From SZAS-18 sp031370675 (GTDB lineage: Bacteria > Verrucomicrobiota > Verrucomicrobiia > Chthoniobacterales > SZAS-18), in assembly GCA_031370675.1 (NCBI GenBank), contig JANMQT010000234.1, forward strand, positions 1-43,886: a DNA stretch of 43,886 nt. Reading direction: 5' to 3'. Both the position numbers and the translations under genes were made by a program. The notes under the pieces were generated by a model. It worked only from the letters and a program-made list of their open reading frames with translations. It ran no database searches and had not been told where the DNA came from. The stretch's first letter is position 1. Every line of letters begins with the position of its first letter. Positions 35,938 to 43,420 of the stretch are shown here, one piece after another.

Positions 35938-36016
35938 GTTGCTTCCTTCTTAGATGGATTTCCTGCGGATTCGTTCGTGATGAGTGTTTTGGTGGTGCTG
36001 CATCAGGGTTCGCCGG

Positions 36017-36051
36017 AAATAAAAACGCCGCTCCTTCATCAGGGGCGGCGT
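36017..36051 (-). terminator. intrinsic terminator in the leader of the 90-residue gene
   Basis: The minus-strand stem ACGCCGC/GCGGCGT has a short mismatched extension and a TGATGAA loop, followed by UUUUAUUU. It lies upstream, not downstream, of the coding region it faces, which points to attenuation or to the 3' end of a small RNA. Confidence 0.75.
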
Positions 36052-36193
36052 CCGTTCCGCGAGAGACTTGTTGTTCGAGCGGATTTCGGCCGCTCGCACA
36101 TCGGACGGAAACCTGTGTCTCCGGCCATGCCACCGTGGGTTCTCTCAGCCCCGGTTGGCAGATTCCACCCTGTTGCCAGAGCGAAACCGTTCC
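36017..36193 (-). ncRNA. candidate structured leader or small RNA ending in a terminator
   Basis: In the 388-bp gap upstream of the 90-residue gene the minus strand can fold into a branched element. A GGAACGG/CCGTCC helix (36187-36193 with 36103-36108) encloses TGGCA/TGCCA (36174-36178 with 36156-36160) and a GGG/CCC hairpin. A perfect 7-bp hairpin CGAGCGG/CCGCTCG (36076-36096) follows. An intrinsic terminator (stem 36025-36031 with 36045-36051, then UUUUAUUU) closes it about 80 bases before the gene's start codon. It may be an attenuating leader or an independent small RNA. I could not fit a known riboswitch class. Confidence 0.4.
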
Positions 36194-36325
36194 TGATGTA
36201 GGTGCCACCTTAGCAGAGGTCCAAACGCGCGCAAATTTGGGTTGTGTCATAGACCTGTCCGGCCCTCCGCGCAGCGGCCCGGCTGGTTGACTTTGCCAGT
36301 CGTCTCCCGTCTCTTGGCTTCCCGC

Positions 36326-36802
36326 ATGCACACGGCCACATCGATTCTCATGCAGGCGCCGCGAGAGCGCATCTTCGAGACCGCGGCGGACCTCGCGGGC
36401 TGGCCCGCCATCCTGCCGCACTACCGGTACATCAAGTACCTCGAGCGCGGACCCGAGCGGAACGTGGTCGAGATGGCCGCGGTGCGCGACGGCATCCCGA
36501 TCTCCTGGGTTTCCGAGCAAATCATCGATCGCGAGCGGCTTGAGGTGCGGTTCAATCACCTGCGCGCCTTCACCAAGGGCATGCGGGTGGTCTGGACGTT
36601 CCGCGAGACGCCGGCCGGCGTGCTGGTCGAGATCCAGCACGAGCTCAATTTCCGCATTCCGTTTCTCGCCCCTATCGCGGATCGGATCATCGGCGGCTTC
36701 TTCATCGACAACATTTCTAACAAGACTCTGCGCTGCATGAAGGACCACGTCGAAAAACTCGAAGCTCGAAACTCGAAACTCGAAGAAAGTTCGGGCAAAT
36801 GA
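36326..36802 (+). CDS. SRPBCC (START-like polyketide cyclase/dehydrase) family protein
   Basis: This 158-residue protein has the SRPBCC helix-grip pattern. Strand 1 (TSILMQAPRERIFETAADLA) leads into a short helix with Trp (GWPAILPHYRYIKYL), and the long C-terminal helix is IADRIIGGFFIDNISNKTLR. Members bind hydrophobic ligands, and some aromatise or cyclise polyketides. Its neighbours on the same strand are a ketoacyl synthase and an FAD oxidoreductase, which fits a small lipid or polyketide route. The ATG at 36326 fits the fold. The last 15 or so codons (KLEARNSKLEESSGK) are supplied by a CTCGAAA-type repeat running into the gene. Confidence 0.83.
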   Translation: MHTATSILMQAPRERIFETAADLAGWPAILPHYRYIKYLERGPERNVVEMAAVRDGIPISWVSEQIIDRERLEVRFNHLRAFTKGMRVVWTFRETPAGVLVEIQHELNFRIPFLAPIADRIIGGFFIDNISNKTLRCMKDHVEKLEARNSKLEESSGK

Positions 36803-36939
36803 AAAAAGGGAAAAGTTGAAAATGATGCTCTTCCATTTACGCCGCCACGCGCCGCAAGTCTGGCCCCTGTCCGAATCGTCTGGCTTTCGACGTTCGACCT
36901 TCGACGTTCGACCCCTTTCTTCGAGTTTCGAGTTTCGAG
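36765..36939. repeat. CTCGAAA-type palindrome with perfect 25-bp arms
   Basis: A 25-bp left arm at 36765-36789 (three CTCGAAA-type units, then GAAGAAAG) is the exact reverse complement of 36915-36939. The 125-bp middle contains a tandem 14-bp repeat, TTCGACGTTCGACC, at 36886-36899 and 36900-36913. The left arm lies inside the SRPBCC coding region's last codons, and the right arm ends about 20 bp before the ketoacyl synthase ATG. This is the clearest copy of the family also seen near 7.2 and 10.1 kb. Confidence 0.9.
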
Positions 36940-36961
36940 TTTCGAAATTCCCCCCCCACCC

Positions 36962-38200
36962 ATGAGGCGCGCCGTGATCACGGGCCTCGGCCCGATCTCC
37001 TGCATCGGAGTCGGCCTGGAGAATTTCTGGCTTGGGCTGCGGGCGCAGAAGAGCGGCATCTCCCGCCTTTCCGGCTTTGATCCCGCATCGTTCGGAGTTT
37101 TTTGCGCCGGCGAAGTGCGCGATTTCCAGCCGGCGGAATTTTTCTCGCCCAAGCGGATGAAGCGGCTGGATCGTTACGCGCAGTTCGCGGTCGCCTCGGC
37201 CAAGCTCGCGCTCAAGGACGCCGGGCTGCCGTTTTCCCCGGACCAGCCGCAACCCCGCGTCGGGGTCAGCTACGGCACCGCCCTCGGCGGCATCTCGAGC
37301 GCCGAGGACCAGCATGCGAAATTCCTCGAGGGCGGCCCGCGCGCAGTCAACCCCGCGCTCGCCCTCATGGTCTTCGGCGGTTCGGCGCATTCGAACATCG
37401 CGATCGACTGCGGCTTCCGCGGCGTCGGCACGACCAACTCCAATTCCTGCGCCAGCGGTCCGGTCGCAATCGGCGAGGCGATGCGCTACATCCGCGACGG
37501 CGTCGCCGACGTGGTGATCGCGGGCTCGGCGGAGGCGCCCTTGAGGCCGCTGACCTTTGGCGCGTTCGCCATGATTAAGAGCATGAGCACGTACGACGGT
37601 CCCGAGCCCGGGCGGGCCTGCCGGAGCTTTTCCGCGGATCGGTCGGGCTTCGTGATGGGTGAGGGCGCGGCTTCGCTGGTGCTCGAGGAGTACGAGCACG
37701 CGAAACGCCGCGGGGCGAAAATTTATGCCGAGGTGCTTGGCTACGCCCTGAACAACGACGCCCACCACATGACCAACCCGCTGCCCACGGGCGAGAGCGC
37801 AGTCGCGTGCATGCGGGAGGCGCTCGCGATGGCGCGGTTGAACGTCGGTCAGATCGATTACATCAACGCGCACGCCAGCTCGACCAAGGCCAACGACGCC
37901 ACCGAGGTGCGCGCGATCAAGACGGTCTTCGGCGAGCATGCCTACAAGATTCCCGTGACGGGCACCAAGGGCTATCATGCCCATGCGCTGGGCGCGACCG
38001 GCAGCTTCGAGGCGGTGGCTTGCTGCCTGGCGATCGAGCGGGGGTTCATTCCACCGACGTTGCATCTCGATCATCCCGATCCGGAGTGCGACCTGGAGCA
38101 CCTTCCGAACGTCGGCCGCGAGGCGTTCCCGCGCTACATCCTCAGCAACTCCTTCGGCTTCGGCGGCATCAACTCGTGCATCGTGCTCGGCAAGGTGTAG
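36962..38200 (+). CDS. beta-ketoacyl-ACP synthase II-like enzyme
   Basis: This 412-residue thiolase-fold condensing enzyme elongates acyl-ACP with malonyl-ACP. The catalytic triad is intact: Cys163 in SNSCASGPVAIGEA, His304 in INAHASSTKAND and His341 with Lys336 in GTKGYHAHALGATG. Two of these motifs differ from ordinary FabF: the Cys box is usually TACATG/S, and the third is usually GTKSMTGHLLGAAG. A specialised chain-length or pathway role is therefore plausible. It is preceded by the SRPBCC gene and followed 33 bp later by the FAD oxidoreductase gene. A housekeeping FabF beside acpP is expected elsewhere in the genome. Confidence 0.9.
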   Translation: MRRAVITGLGPISCIGVGLENFWLGLRAQKSGISRLSGFDPASFGVFCAGEVRDFQPAEFFSPKRMKRLDRYAQFAVASAKLALKDAGLPFSPDQPQPRVGVSYGTALGGISSAEDQHAKFLEGGPRAVNPALALMVFGGSAHSNIAIDCGFRGVGTTNSNSCASGPVAIGEAMRYIRDGVADVVIAGSAEAPLRPLTFGAFAMIKSMSTYDGPEPGRACRSFSADRSGFVMGEGAASLVLEEYEHAKRRGAKIYAEVLGYALNNDAHHMTNPLPTGESAVACMREALAMARLNVGQIDYINAHASSTKANDATEVRAIKTVFGEHAYKIPVTGTKGYHAHALGATGSFEAVACCLAIERGFIPPTLHLDHPDPECDLEHLPNVGREAFPRYILSNSFGFGGINSCIVLGKV

Positions 38201-38233
38201 CCGGCCGATCGCGCAAACGCGCGCGCTTGTCTT

Positions 38234-39340
38234 GTGGACGACTCGTTCGATCTCATCATCGCCGGCGGCGGACCGGCCGGGTCCGTTTGTGCCGCGCTTG
38301 CGTCGGCGGGCGGCGCCCGCGTGCTGGTGATAGAACGCGCCGTCTTTCCGCGCGACAAGGTTTGCGGTGATTGCCTGAATCCCGGTTGCTGGGATGTCTT
38401 TGATCGACTCGGCGTGACCGCGGCCGTGCGCGCCCTGCCGCATGCGAGCCTGGAACGCGTTTCGTTTGTCAGCCGGCGCGGACGTTCGTTGGAATTTGCC
38501 ATGGAGTCTTCTGACCGCGGCGAAATCGCCGTCCGGCGGCGGCATCTCGACGACCTCCTCCTCCGCCACGCGATTCAATCCGGCGCGGAGGTTCGCCAGA
38601 ATACCGCGTTGGTCGGCGCGACGCGCGACTCAACCGGCTGGCAGGTGGCGTTGCAGCGCGAGGGCGCAACGCAGACGGCCCGAGCGCGATTCCTGGTCGC
38701 GGCGGACGGTCGGAATTCGACGGTCGCGCGGCTGGCCGGATTGCGGGCGCGTCGCGGCTCCTCGCGGGATCGGGTGGGATTGCAGGCGCACGTGGCTTTG
38801 CCCGCGTCGCTGGAGCACACGGTGCAAATGCGCTGGCTGGACGGCGGCTACGGCGGGCTCGCGCCCGTGGGCGAGGGCCTTCTGAATGTCTCGCTCGCGG
38901 GCCGACCTGGGCAGATTGAATCGTTGAAGGCGTGGGCGGTCGGTGAGTTTGGGGCGATCCACGATTGGCGCACAATCGCGCCGCTGGCGCGGCGGGCTTT
39001 TCCGCCGGCGCGGGACGACGGACTTTTCCTGGTGGGCGACTCGGCGCGGGTGGTTGAGCCGTTTACGGGCGAGGGGATTTATTACGCGATGCGTTCCGCG
39101 GAATTGGCGGCGGCTGCCCTCGGCGACGTCCTGGGCGGACGCTGCCGAACCGACGAGGCGGTGCGCCTCTACCGCCGCCAGCACGCGTCGCTCTATCACG
39201 GTCGATTGTGGATCAACCGGCTGGCCAAGGCCGCCGTGTTGCATCCGGGCGTGGCGGAGGCGCTGCTAAAGCTGGCCGTCCGACGCCCCGGCTGGCTGCG
39301 GTTTCTCACGTCGAAAGTGGTTGGTCCGCTGCGGGCCTGA
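38234..39340 (+). CDS. FAD-dependent oxidoreductase (geranylgeranyl-reductase/halogenase-like)
   Basis: This 368-residue flavoprotein has the FAD-binding Rossmann start LIIAGGGPAGSVCAALASAG, then FPRDKVCGDCLNPGC near 38-52. This Pro-Arg-Asp-Lys plus Cys pattern is seen in geranylgeranyl reductases and related lipid or polyketide oxidases. The second FAD motif is LVGDSARVVEPFTGEGIYYAM. Substrate is unknown, but the adjacent ketoacyl synthase and SRPBCC genes suggest a polyene, quinone or modified-lipid product. The start is GTG at 38234. A G+C hairpin follows its stop. Confidence 0.87.
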   Translation: MDDSFDLIIAGGGPAGSVCAALASAGGARVLVIERAVFPRDKVCGDCLNPGCWDVFDRLGVTAAVRALPHASLERVSFVSRRGRSLEFAMESSDRGEIAVRRRHLDDLLLRHAIQSGAEVRQNTALVGATRDSTGWQVALQREGATQTARARFLVAADGRNSTVARLAGLRARRGSSRDRVGLQAHVALPASLEHTVQMRWLDGGYGGLAPVGEGLLNVSLAGRPGQIESLKAWAVGEFGAIHDWRTIAPLARRAFPPARDDGLFLVGDSARVVEPFTGEGIYYAMRSAELAAAALGDVLGGRCRTDEAVRLYRRQHASLYHGRLWINRLAKAAVLHPGVAEALLKLAVRRPGWLRFLTSKVVGPLRA

Positions 39341-39354
39341 CGGGCGTTGGCGGC

Positions 39355-39373
39355 GCCCCCGCCGGGGGCCCTT
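39355..39373 (+). terminator. probable terminator of the oxidoreductase gene
   Basis: GCCCCC-GCC-GGGGGC forms a compact perfect 6-bp stem (39355-39369) a few bases beyond the oxidoreductase stop, followed by CCTTTG. The short T-run makes this a moderate call. Confidence 0.4.
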
Positions 39374-39451
39374 TGCGCCAGAAGGATGAAAGAGAAGGAA
39401 TCCGTTGGACGCACCCGGGTTTCAACGCAATGTTCCTCGCTCTTTTCCGCC

Positions 39452-39814
39452 ATGACCCCCTTCCTCTTTTCCTTCGCGGCAATCCTCGCCCAAGCCGCCC
39501 CGGCCCCCGCCGCTCCGACCGGGCCGAATTCGATGCTCGGCACCGTCGTGCCGTTCCTTTTCATGGGCGTGATTTTTTACTTCGCCCTGATTCGCCCGCA
39601 GCAAAAACGCCAGCGCGAGATGCAGGCCATGATCAACGCGCTCAAGACCAATGATCGCGTTATCACCAACGGCGGCATCCATGGCGTGGTCACAGGGGTG
39701 AAGGACAAGACGGTCACCGTACGCATCGCCGAGGGCGTGAAGATCGAGATCGAAAAATCCGCCGTCGTGTCCGTCTCGCGCAAGGACACCACCGAAGCGG
39801 AAGTCGTCACCTGA
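39452..39814 (+). CDS. yajC: preprotein translocase subunit YajC
   Basis: This 120-residue protein is the small accessory subunit of the SecDF-YajC complex. An N-terminal Ala/Pro-rich segment precedes the single membrane helix (TVVPFLFMGVIFYFALIRPQ). The family signature QKRQREMQAMINALKTNDRV then ITNGGIHGVVTG follows. The frame is open upstream to 39347; the ATG at 39452 is preferred because it directly precedes the usual N terminus. It is followed 61 bp later by the fused secDF gene, the standard pairing. Confidence 0.96.
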   Translation: MTPFLFSFAAILAQAAPAPAAPTGPNSMLGTVVPFLFMGVIFYFALIRPQQKRQREMQAMINALKTNDRVITNGGIHGVVTGVKDKTVTVRIAEGVKIEIEKSAVVSVSRKDTTEAEVVT

Positions 39815-39875
39815 TTATTCCGCCCGCCCGCCCGAATTTCCGATCCTCCCCCTCCGCCGCCGTTCCCTTTCTCCG

Positions 39876-42269
39876 ATGTCTCCTGGAATCATCTTCGCCC
39901 TCGGTCTGCTCGTCCTCGCCCTCTTCGGCTGGTACTTCATGGAGGAGGACGCCTTCCGCAAAAAGGTCGCGGGTCTGACCCTCACGCTCCTGCTGGTTGT
40001 CCTCTGCGTGTCTTCGTTTTATCCGCCGTTCGACCTCAAGGACGCCGCGGGCAAGGTCGTGACGCCGGGCAAGATTCGGCTGGGTCTGGATTTGGAAGGC
40101 GGCACGGCGTTCCAGGTTCGCCTGCGCCGTGAGAGCAAGGAAACCCCGATCACCAAGGACATGCAGGAGCAGGCGGTGGAAGTCATCCGGGGCCGCGTCG
40201 ACAAGATGGGCACGGGCGAGCCCATCATCAGCCCGGTGGGTGAGGACCAGATCCTCGTGCAAATTCCCGGCCTGAGCACCAGCGAGCTCGAGAATGTGCG
40301 CCTCCAACTGCAGCGCGTGGCGAAGCTCGAGTTCAAGCTGGTGCATCCGCAAAGCGACCAGCTCATCCAGCAAATCGACGCGGGACAGACCATCGTGCCG
40401 CCGGGCTACCGGCTCGATTCCGAGGATTTTGAACGCGACGGCAAGAAACTCACGCAGCGGCTGCTGATCCGATCGCGTGCCGACATCACCGGCGACAAGG
40501 TGGCCGCCGCCTATCCGTTTTACGATGTGCAGGGCTGGGGCGTTTCGCTCAAGTTTGATTCCGTCGGCGCGAAGCAATTCGGCGAGCTAACCGCGGCCAA
40601 CGTGGGCAACCGCCTGGCGATCGTCCTCGACGGAAAGATCATTTCCGCGCCGGTGCTGCAGAGCGCGATTTACGGCGGCACCGCGCAGATCACCGGGCGC
40701 TTCAAGGAGAAGGAAGTGCGCGACCTCGCCAGCGCACTGGAAAACCCGCTCCAGACCCCGGTGAAGGTCGAGGAGGAGCGCAGCGTCTCCGCCAGCCTCG
40801 GCTCGGACTCGATCAAGAGCGGCGTCGTCGCCGGCCTCGTCGGCGTCCTCGCCACTTTCCTCGCCGCGGCCATTTACTATCGCCTCGCGGGCCTGATCGC
40901 GAACGTCGCATTGCTCGTGAACATCGTGCTGCTCTTCGGCGCGATGACCCAGTTCCACTTTGTCCTCACCCTGCCCGGCATCGCGGGCATCGTGCTTACG
41001 ATCGGCATGGCCATCGACGCAAACGTGCTGATCTACGAGCGATTGCGCGAGGAAATGGCCGCCGGCAAGAGCCTGCGCGCCTCCCTCGAGGGCGCGTACA
41101 GCAAGGCGTTCAGCTCGATCTTCGACGCCAACGTCACCACGCTTATCACCTCGATCATCCTCTTCGCGCTGGCCACCGGCCCGGTGAAGGGCTTCGCGGT
41201 CACGCTGACGGTCGGCATCATCTGCTCGCTCTTCTCAGCGTTGCTCGTGACCCGCAATATTTTCTCCTGGGGCCTCGACAACTTCGGCCTGAAAAAACTC
41301 ACCATGGCGAGCATCATCCCGACGCACGGTACCTGGGACTTCATGGGCCGCGCGAAGATTTGCATCGCGGCCTCGCTCGCGGTCATCGTGCTGTCGGTGG
41401 GTGCGTTCGCCTTGCGCGGCAAGGATAACTTCGGCATCGATTTCCGTGGCGGCGATTTGCTTGTCCTCTCCTCGCAAAAACCGGTGTCGACGCAGGAAGT
41501 GCGTGACGTCCTCGGCTCGATCAAGCTCGCCGAGAGCACCGTGCAGATCGAGACGAAGGACGGCCGGGACTTCATCAACGTCCGCAGCGATTTCGACACC
41601 AGCCCGGCGATCGTGAAGACGCTCAACGAGAAGTTCGGGGATCGCGGTTTGAAGGTTGAGCAGGCCGAGAAGGTTGGCGCCCTCGTCGGCGGCGAGCTCG
41701 CGCGCAAATCCATTTATGCACTGCTGCTCGGCATGGTCGGCATTTTCATCTACGTCGCTGTGCGCTTCGAGACGTCCTTCGCCGTCGGCGCGATTGTCGC
41801 CTTGATTCACGACGTCGTGATCACGGTCGGCGTGTTCGCCATTCTCGGCCGGGAGATGTCGCTCATCATGGTAGGCGCCGTCCTGACCATCGCGGGATAT
41901 TCGATCAACGACACCATCGTCGTGTACGACCGGATCCGCAGCAGCCTGCGTGATGGTCACCGCGGCACGGTCGCGCAGATCATGAACCAGGCGATCAACG
42001 AGACGCTGAGCCGGACGCTGCTGACCTCCAGCCTCACCCTGCTGACGGTGCTCGCCCTGCTCTTCCTGGGCGGCCCGGTTTTGAACGTTTTCGCGCTTGC
42101 CATGCTGGTTGGAATCGTGGTCGGCACCTACTCGTCGATTTTCATCGCTTCGCCCATTGTACTCTGGTTTTCGAAGGTCCGGCACGGTGGTTTGCGTGAG
42201 GAAATCAAGCGTTCCGAGGTCTCGAACCCGAATGCCTCGCCCGCGAAGGTTGGTCGTGTCCTAAGTTGA
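39876..42269 (+). CDS. secDF: fused protein-export membrane protein SecDF
   Basis: This 797-residue protein is a single-chain SecD-SecF, the proton-driven RND-type component that helps the Sec translocon pull proteins across the membrane. The SecD part has the first periplasmic P1 domain (GLDLEGGTAFQVRLRR, then VEVIRGRVDKMGTGEPIISP) and six helices with GMAIDANVLIYERLREE. The SecF part begins near residue 485 with a helix and FGIDFRGGDLLVL, and ends with AGYSINDTIVVYDRIRSSL and six helices. Both halves keep the Asp residues of the proton path. It follows yajC. The tail is a short polar extension. Confidence 0.96.
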   Translation: MSPGIIFALGLLVLALFGWYFMEEDAFRKKVAGLTLTLLLVVLCVSSFYPPFDLKDAAGKVVTPGKIRLGLDLEGGTAFQVRLRRESKETPITKDMQEQAVEVIRGRVDKMGTGEPIISPVGEDQILVQIPGLSTSELENVRLQLQRVAKLEFKLVHPQSDQLIQQIDAGQTIVPPGYRLDSEDFERDGKKLTQRLLIRSRADITGDKVAAAYPFYDVQGWGVSLKFDSVGAKQFGELTAANVGNRLAIVLDGKIISAPVLQSAIYGGTAQITGRFKEKEVRDLASALENPLQTPVKVEEERSVSASLGSDSIKSGVVAGLVGVLATFLAAAIYYRLAGLIANVALLVNIVLLFGAMTQFHFVLTLPGIAGIVLTIGMAIDANVLIYERLREEMAAGKSLRASLEGAYSKAFSSIFDANVTTLITSIILFALATGPVKGFAVTLTVGIICSLFSALLVTRNIFSWGLDNFGLKKLTMASIIPTHGTWDFMGRAKICIAASLAVIVLSVGAFALRGKDNFGIDFRGGDLLVLSSQKPVSTQEVRDVLGSIKLAESTVQIETKDGRDFINVRSDFDTSPAIVKTLNEKFGDRGLKVEQAEKVGALVGGELARKSIYALLLGMVGIFIYVAVRFETSFAVGAIVALIHDVVITVGVFAILGREMSLIMVGAVLTIAGYSINDTIVVYDRIRSSLRDGHRGTVAQIMNQAINETLSRTLLTSSLTLLTVLALLFLGGPVLNVFALAMLVGIVVGTYSSIFIASPIVLWFSKVRHGGLREEIKRSEVSNPNASPAKVGRVLS

Positions 42270-42305
42270 ATTGGCTGTCCAACTGGTGGGCACGCGGATT
42301 GCCTG

Positions 42306-43088
42306 TCAGGTGATTGGGTGGCCTGTCTCCGGGTCGATCTCCATTTGCGATTCGCGGTCCTTTTGCGCCTTGCGCTCGAACTGCCGCTTAAAGAGTTCGA
42401 CGTATTCAATCAGGGCGTCGAAGTCTTCGACTCCAAGGGTCTCTCCCGTGAAGGTGAGTTGAGCGTTATTTGCCCCTAATGGGACGGAATACTGGGCGAG
42501 CATATTGGGGTAAGGAGCAGTGGGGGCAACGTGTGAGGCGTGTTTGCCCTCGACCTTAGCGCGTTTTATGGGTTCCTCAACTCGCTGTATTTGAGAAGTA
42601 ACCGTCTCATCATTTGGCACCTCTTCAGATTGTGGAAGGCTATCCAAATTCGCAAAAGTCGAATTGGCCTTGTAAATCTTGGCCGCTCTTTGCGCTCCAT
42701 CCTCCGTAAACTTCTTGTGGATGAGCGTTCTAGCTAGAATCGATTCCGAACACTCGCGATGGCTCTGGTGAATCTCCGAGAACACCTTTGGGATCAAAGC
42801 GAGACGGCTAATTGCCGACTGCCGTTCTGAGTCGGTGGTTGGTCGAATTGCCTTAATGGCGTCGTCTGAAACCCTGTATCCCCCTGCATGCCGATCAAGC
42901 AGCCCGTAGCCGTTCAATGCGCCCATAATCTTGCGAGTCGCGCCCGAAACGCTTCCGTACCCCAGTTCCTTCACAATGGCGACGTCATCGACTGCGGATC
43001 GTCCCGCTGCCGAATAGACTGTCTCGATTTTGGCCAGGGCCTCTTCGAGAGACAAACCGGGAAAGTTTGGACTTCGATCTTTATTCAT
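42306..43088 (-). CDS. unassigned protein with HTH-like N terminus (accessory patch)
   Basis: I do not recognise a characterised family for this 260-residue protein. Its N-terminal 90 residues have a winged-helix look: SLEEALAKIETVYSAAGR, then a helix pair around VAIVKELGYGSVSGATRKI and a wing-like GLLDRHAGGYRVSDDAI. A second helical domain (LIPKVFSEIHQSHRECSES) is followed by a charged linker and a C-terminal helix with many Glu/Lys. Proteins of this appearance are commonly met in mobile or defence regions. The patch is A+T-richer than the flanking SecDF gene, suggesting transfer. The ATG at 43088 is the natural start. A DNA-binding or regulatory role is inferred only from its pattern. Confidence 0.68.
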   Translation of the reverse strand: MNKDRSPNFPGLSLEEALAKIETVYSAAGRSAVDDVAIVKELGYGSVSGATRKIMGALNGYGLLDRHAGGYRVSDDAIKAIRPTTDSERQSAISRLALIPKVFSEIHQSHRECSESILARTLIHKKFTEDGAQRAAKIYKANSTFANLDSLPQSEEVPNDETVTSQIQRVEEPIKRAKVEGKHASHVAPTAPYPNMLAQYSVPLGANNAQLTFTGETLGVEDFDALIEYVELFKRQFERKAQKDRESQMEIDPETGHPIT

Positions 43089-43208
43089 AAAGCTGAGGCT
43101 AGCCTGTCGGAAGGCTTATTCAAGGAAAAAAGAAGGCTACGGCAAAAAAAGCCTTGCAGCCTCCGCTAAGACATGTTCTACTCATGGAAGCTGGACCATG
43201 GGGGAAAG

Positions 43209-43237
43209 CAAAACCCCGGCAGTGTAAATGCCGGGGT
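43209..43237 (-). terminator. intrinsic terminator, minus strand
   Basis: ACCCCGGCA and TGCCGGGGT pair perfectly (43213-43221 with 43229-43237, loop of seven). On the minus strand the stem is followed by UUUUGCUUU, the form of a rho-independent terminator. It would end a transcript coming from the short ribbon-helix-helix gene at 43594. Confidence 0.65.
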
Positions 43238-43263
43238 CTCAGCCGAAGACGTCGGTGACCGAA

Positions 43264-43308
43264 GCCAGCGGACTCCAACTCCGCTGGCGGGAGGGCTCCA
43301 ACCCCTCC
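43264..43308. other. two tandem perfect hairpins with identical loops
   Basis: Hairpin one is GCCAGCGGA, loop CTCCAAC, TCCGCTGGC (43264-43288, 9 bp). Hairpin two is GGAGGG, loop CTCCAAC, CCCTCC (43290-43308, 6 bp). Different stems with the same seven-base loop, one base apart, are unlikely by chance. The loops share T and C positions with tRNA T-loops, and a true T-arm-like hairpin follows at 43377. Confidence 0.6.
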
Positions 43309-43327
43309 GATCAGGCACCGGCGCACT

Positions 43328-43401
43328 GGGCGCGTAAGTTAACAGGCAAACCCCGAGATTCTACACCACCGGGTATGCGAGTTCGATCCTCGCCGCGTCC
43401 A
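43328..43401 (+). other. tRNA-like element, degenerate or att-type remnant
   Basis: A 74-base stretch has a 7-bp acceptor pairing (GGGCGCG 43328-43334 with CGCGTCC 43394-43400, one G-U), TA at the usual positions 8-9 and a D-like arm with GG in its loop. Its T-arm is perfect (GCGAG, loop TTCGATC, CTCGC, 43377-43393), with a following A as discriminator. The anticodon stem does not pair; with ATTCTAC as loop the anticodon would be TCT. No CCA is encoded. It may be a decayed tRNA gene, or a tRNA 3' end left at an island's attachment site, joined in the anticodon region. Confidence 0.4.
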
Positions 43402-43420
43402 ATTTGTGTACGACAATAAT

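Noticed and set aside
36103..36193. Possible TPP, SAM-I or cobalamin riboswitch upstream of the 90-residue gene
   Set aside because: CTGAGAGAACCC, GGCAAC and a GGAGAC piece are present, but the remaining conserved cores of all three classes are missing, and the downstream gene is not metabolic.
35747..38578. A minus-strand frame open for over 900 codons
   Set aside because: It runs antisense through the ketoacyl synthase and SRPBCC genes and shows only composition-driven Arg/His-rich text. Long open antisense frames are common in such G+C-rich DNA.
43213..43393. Tandem complete tRNA genes
   Set aside because: The first two hairpins resemble T-arms, but no matching acceptor 5' strands occur upstream, so they are not tRNA genes.
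43328..43401. A functional suppressor tRNA with anticodon CTA
   Set aside because: That register puts a C at position 37 and leaves the anticodon stem unpaired, so a working tRNA is not supported.
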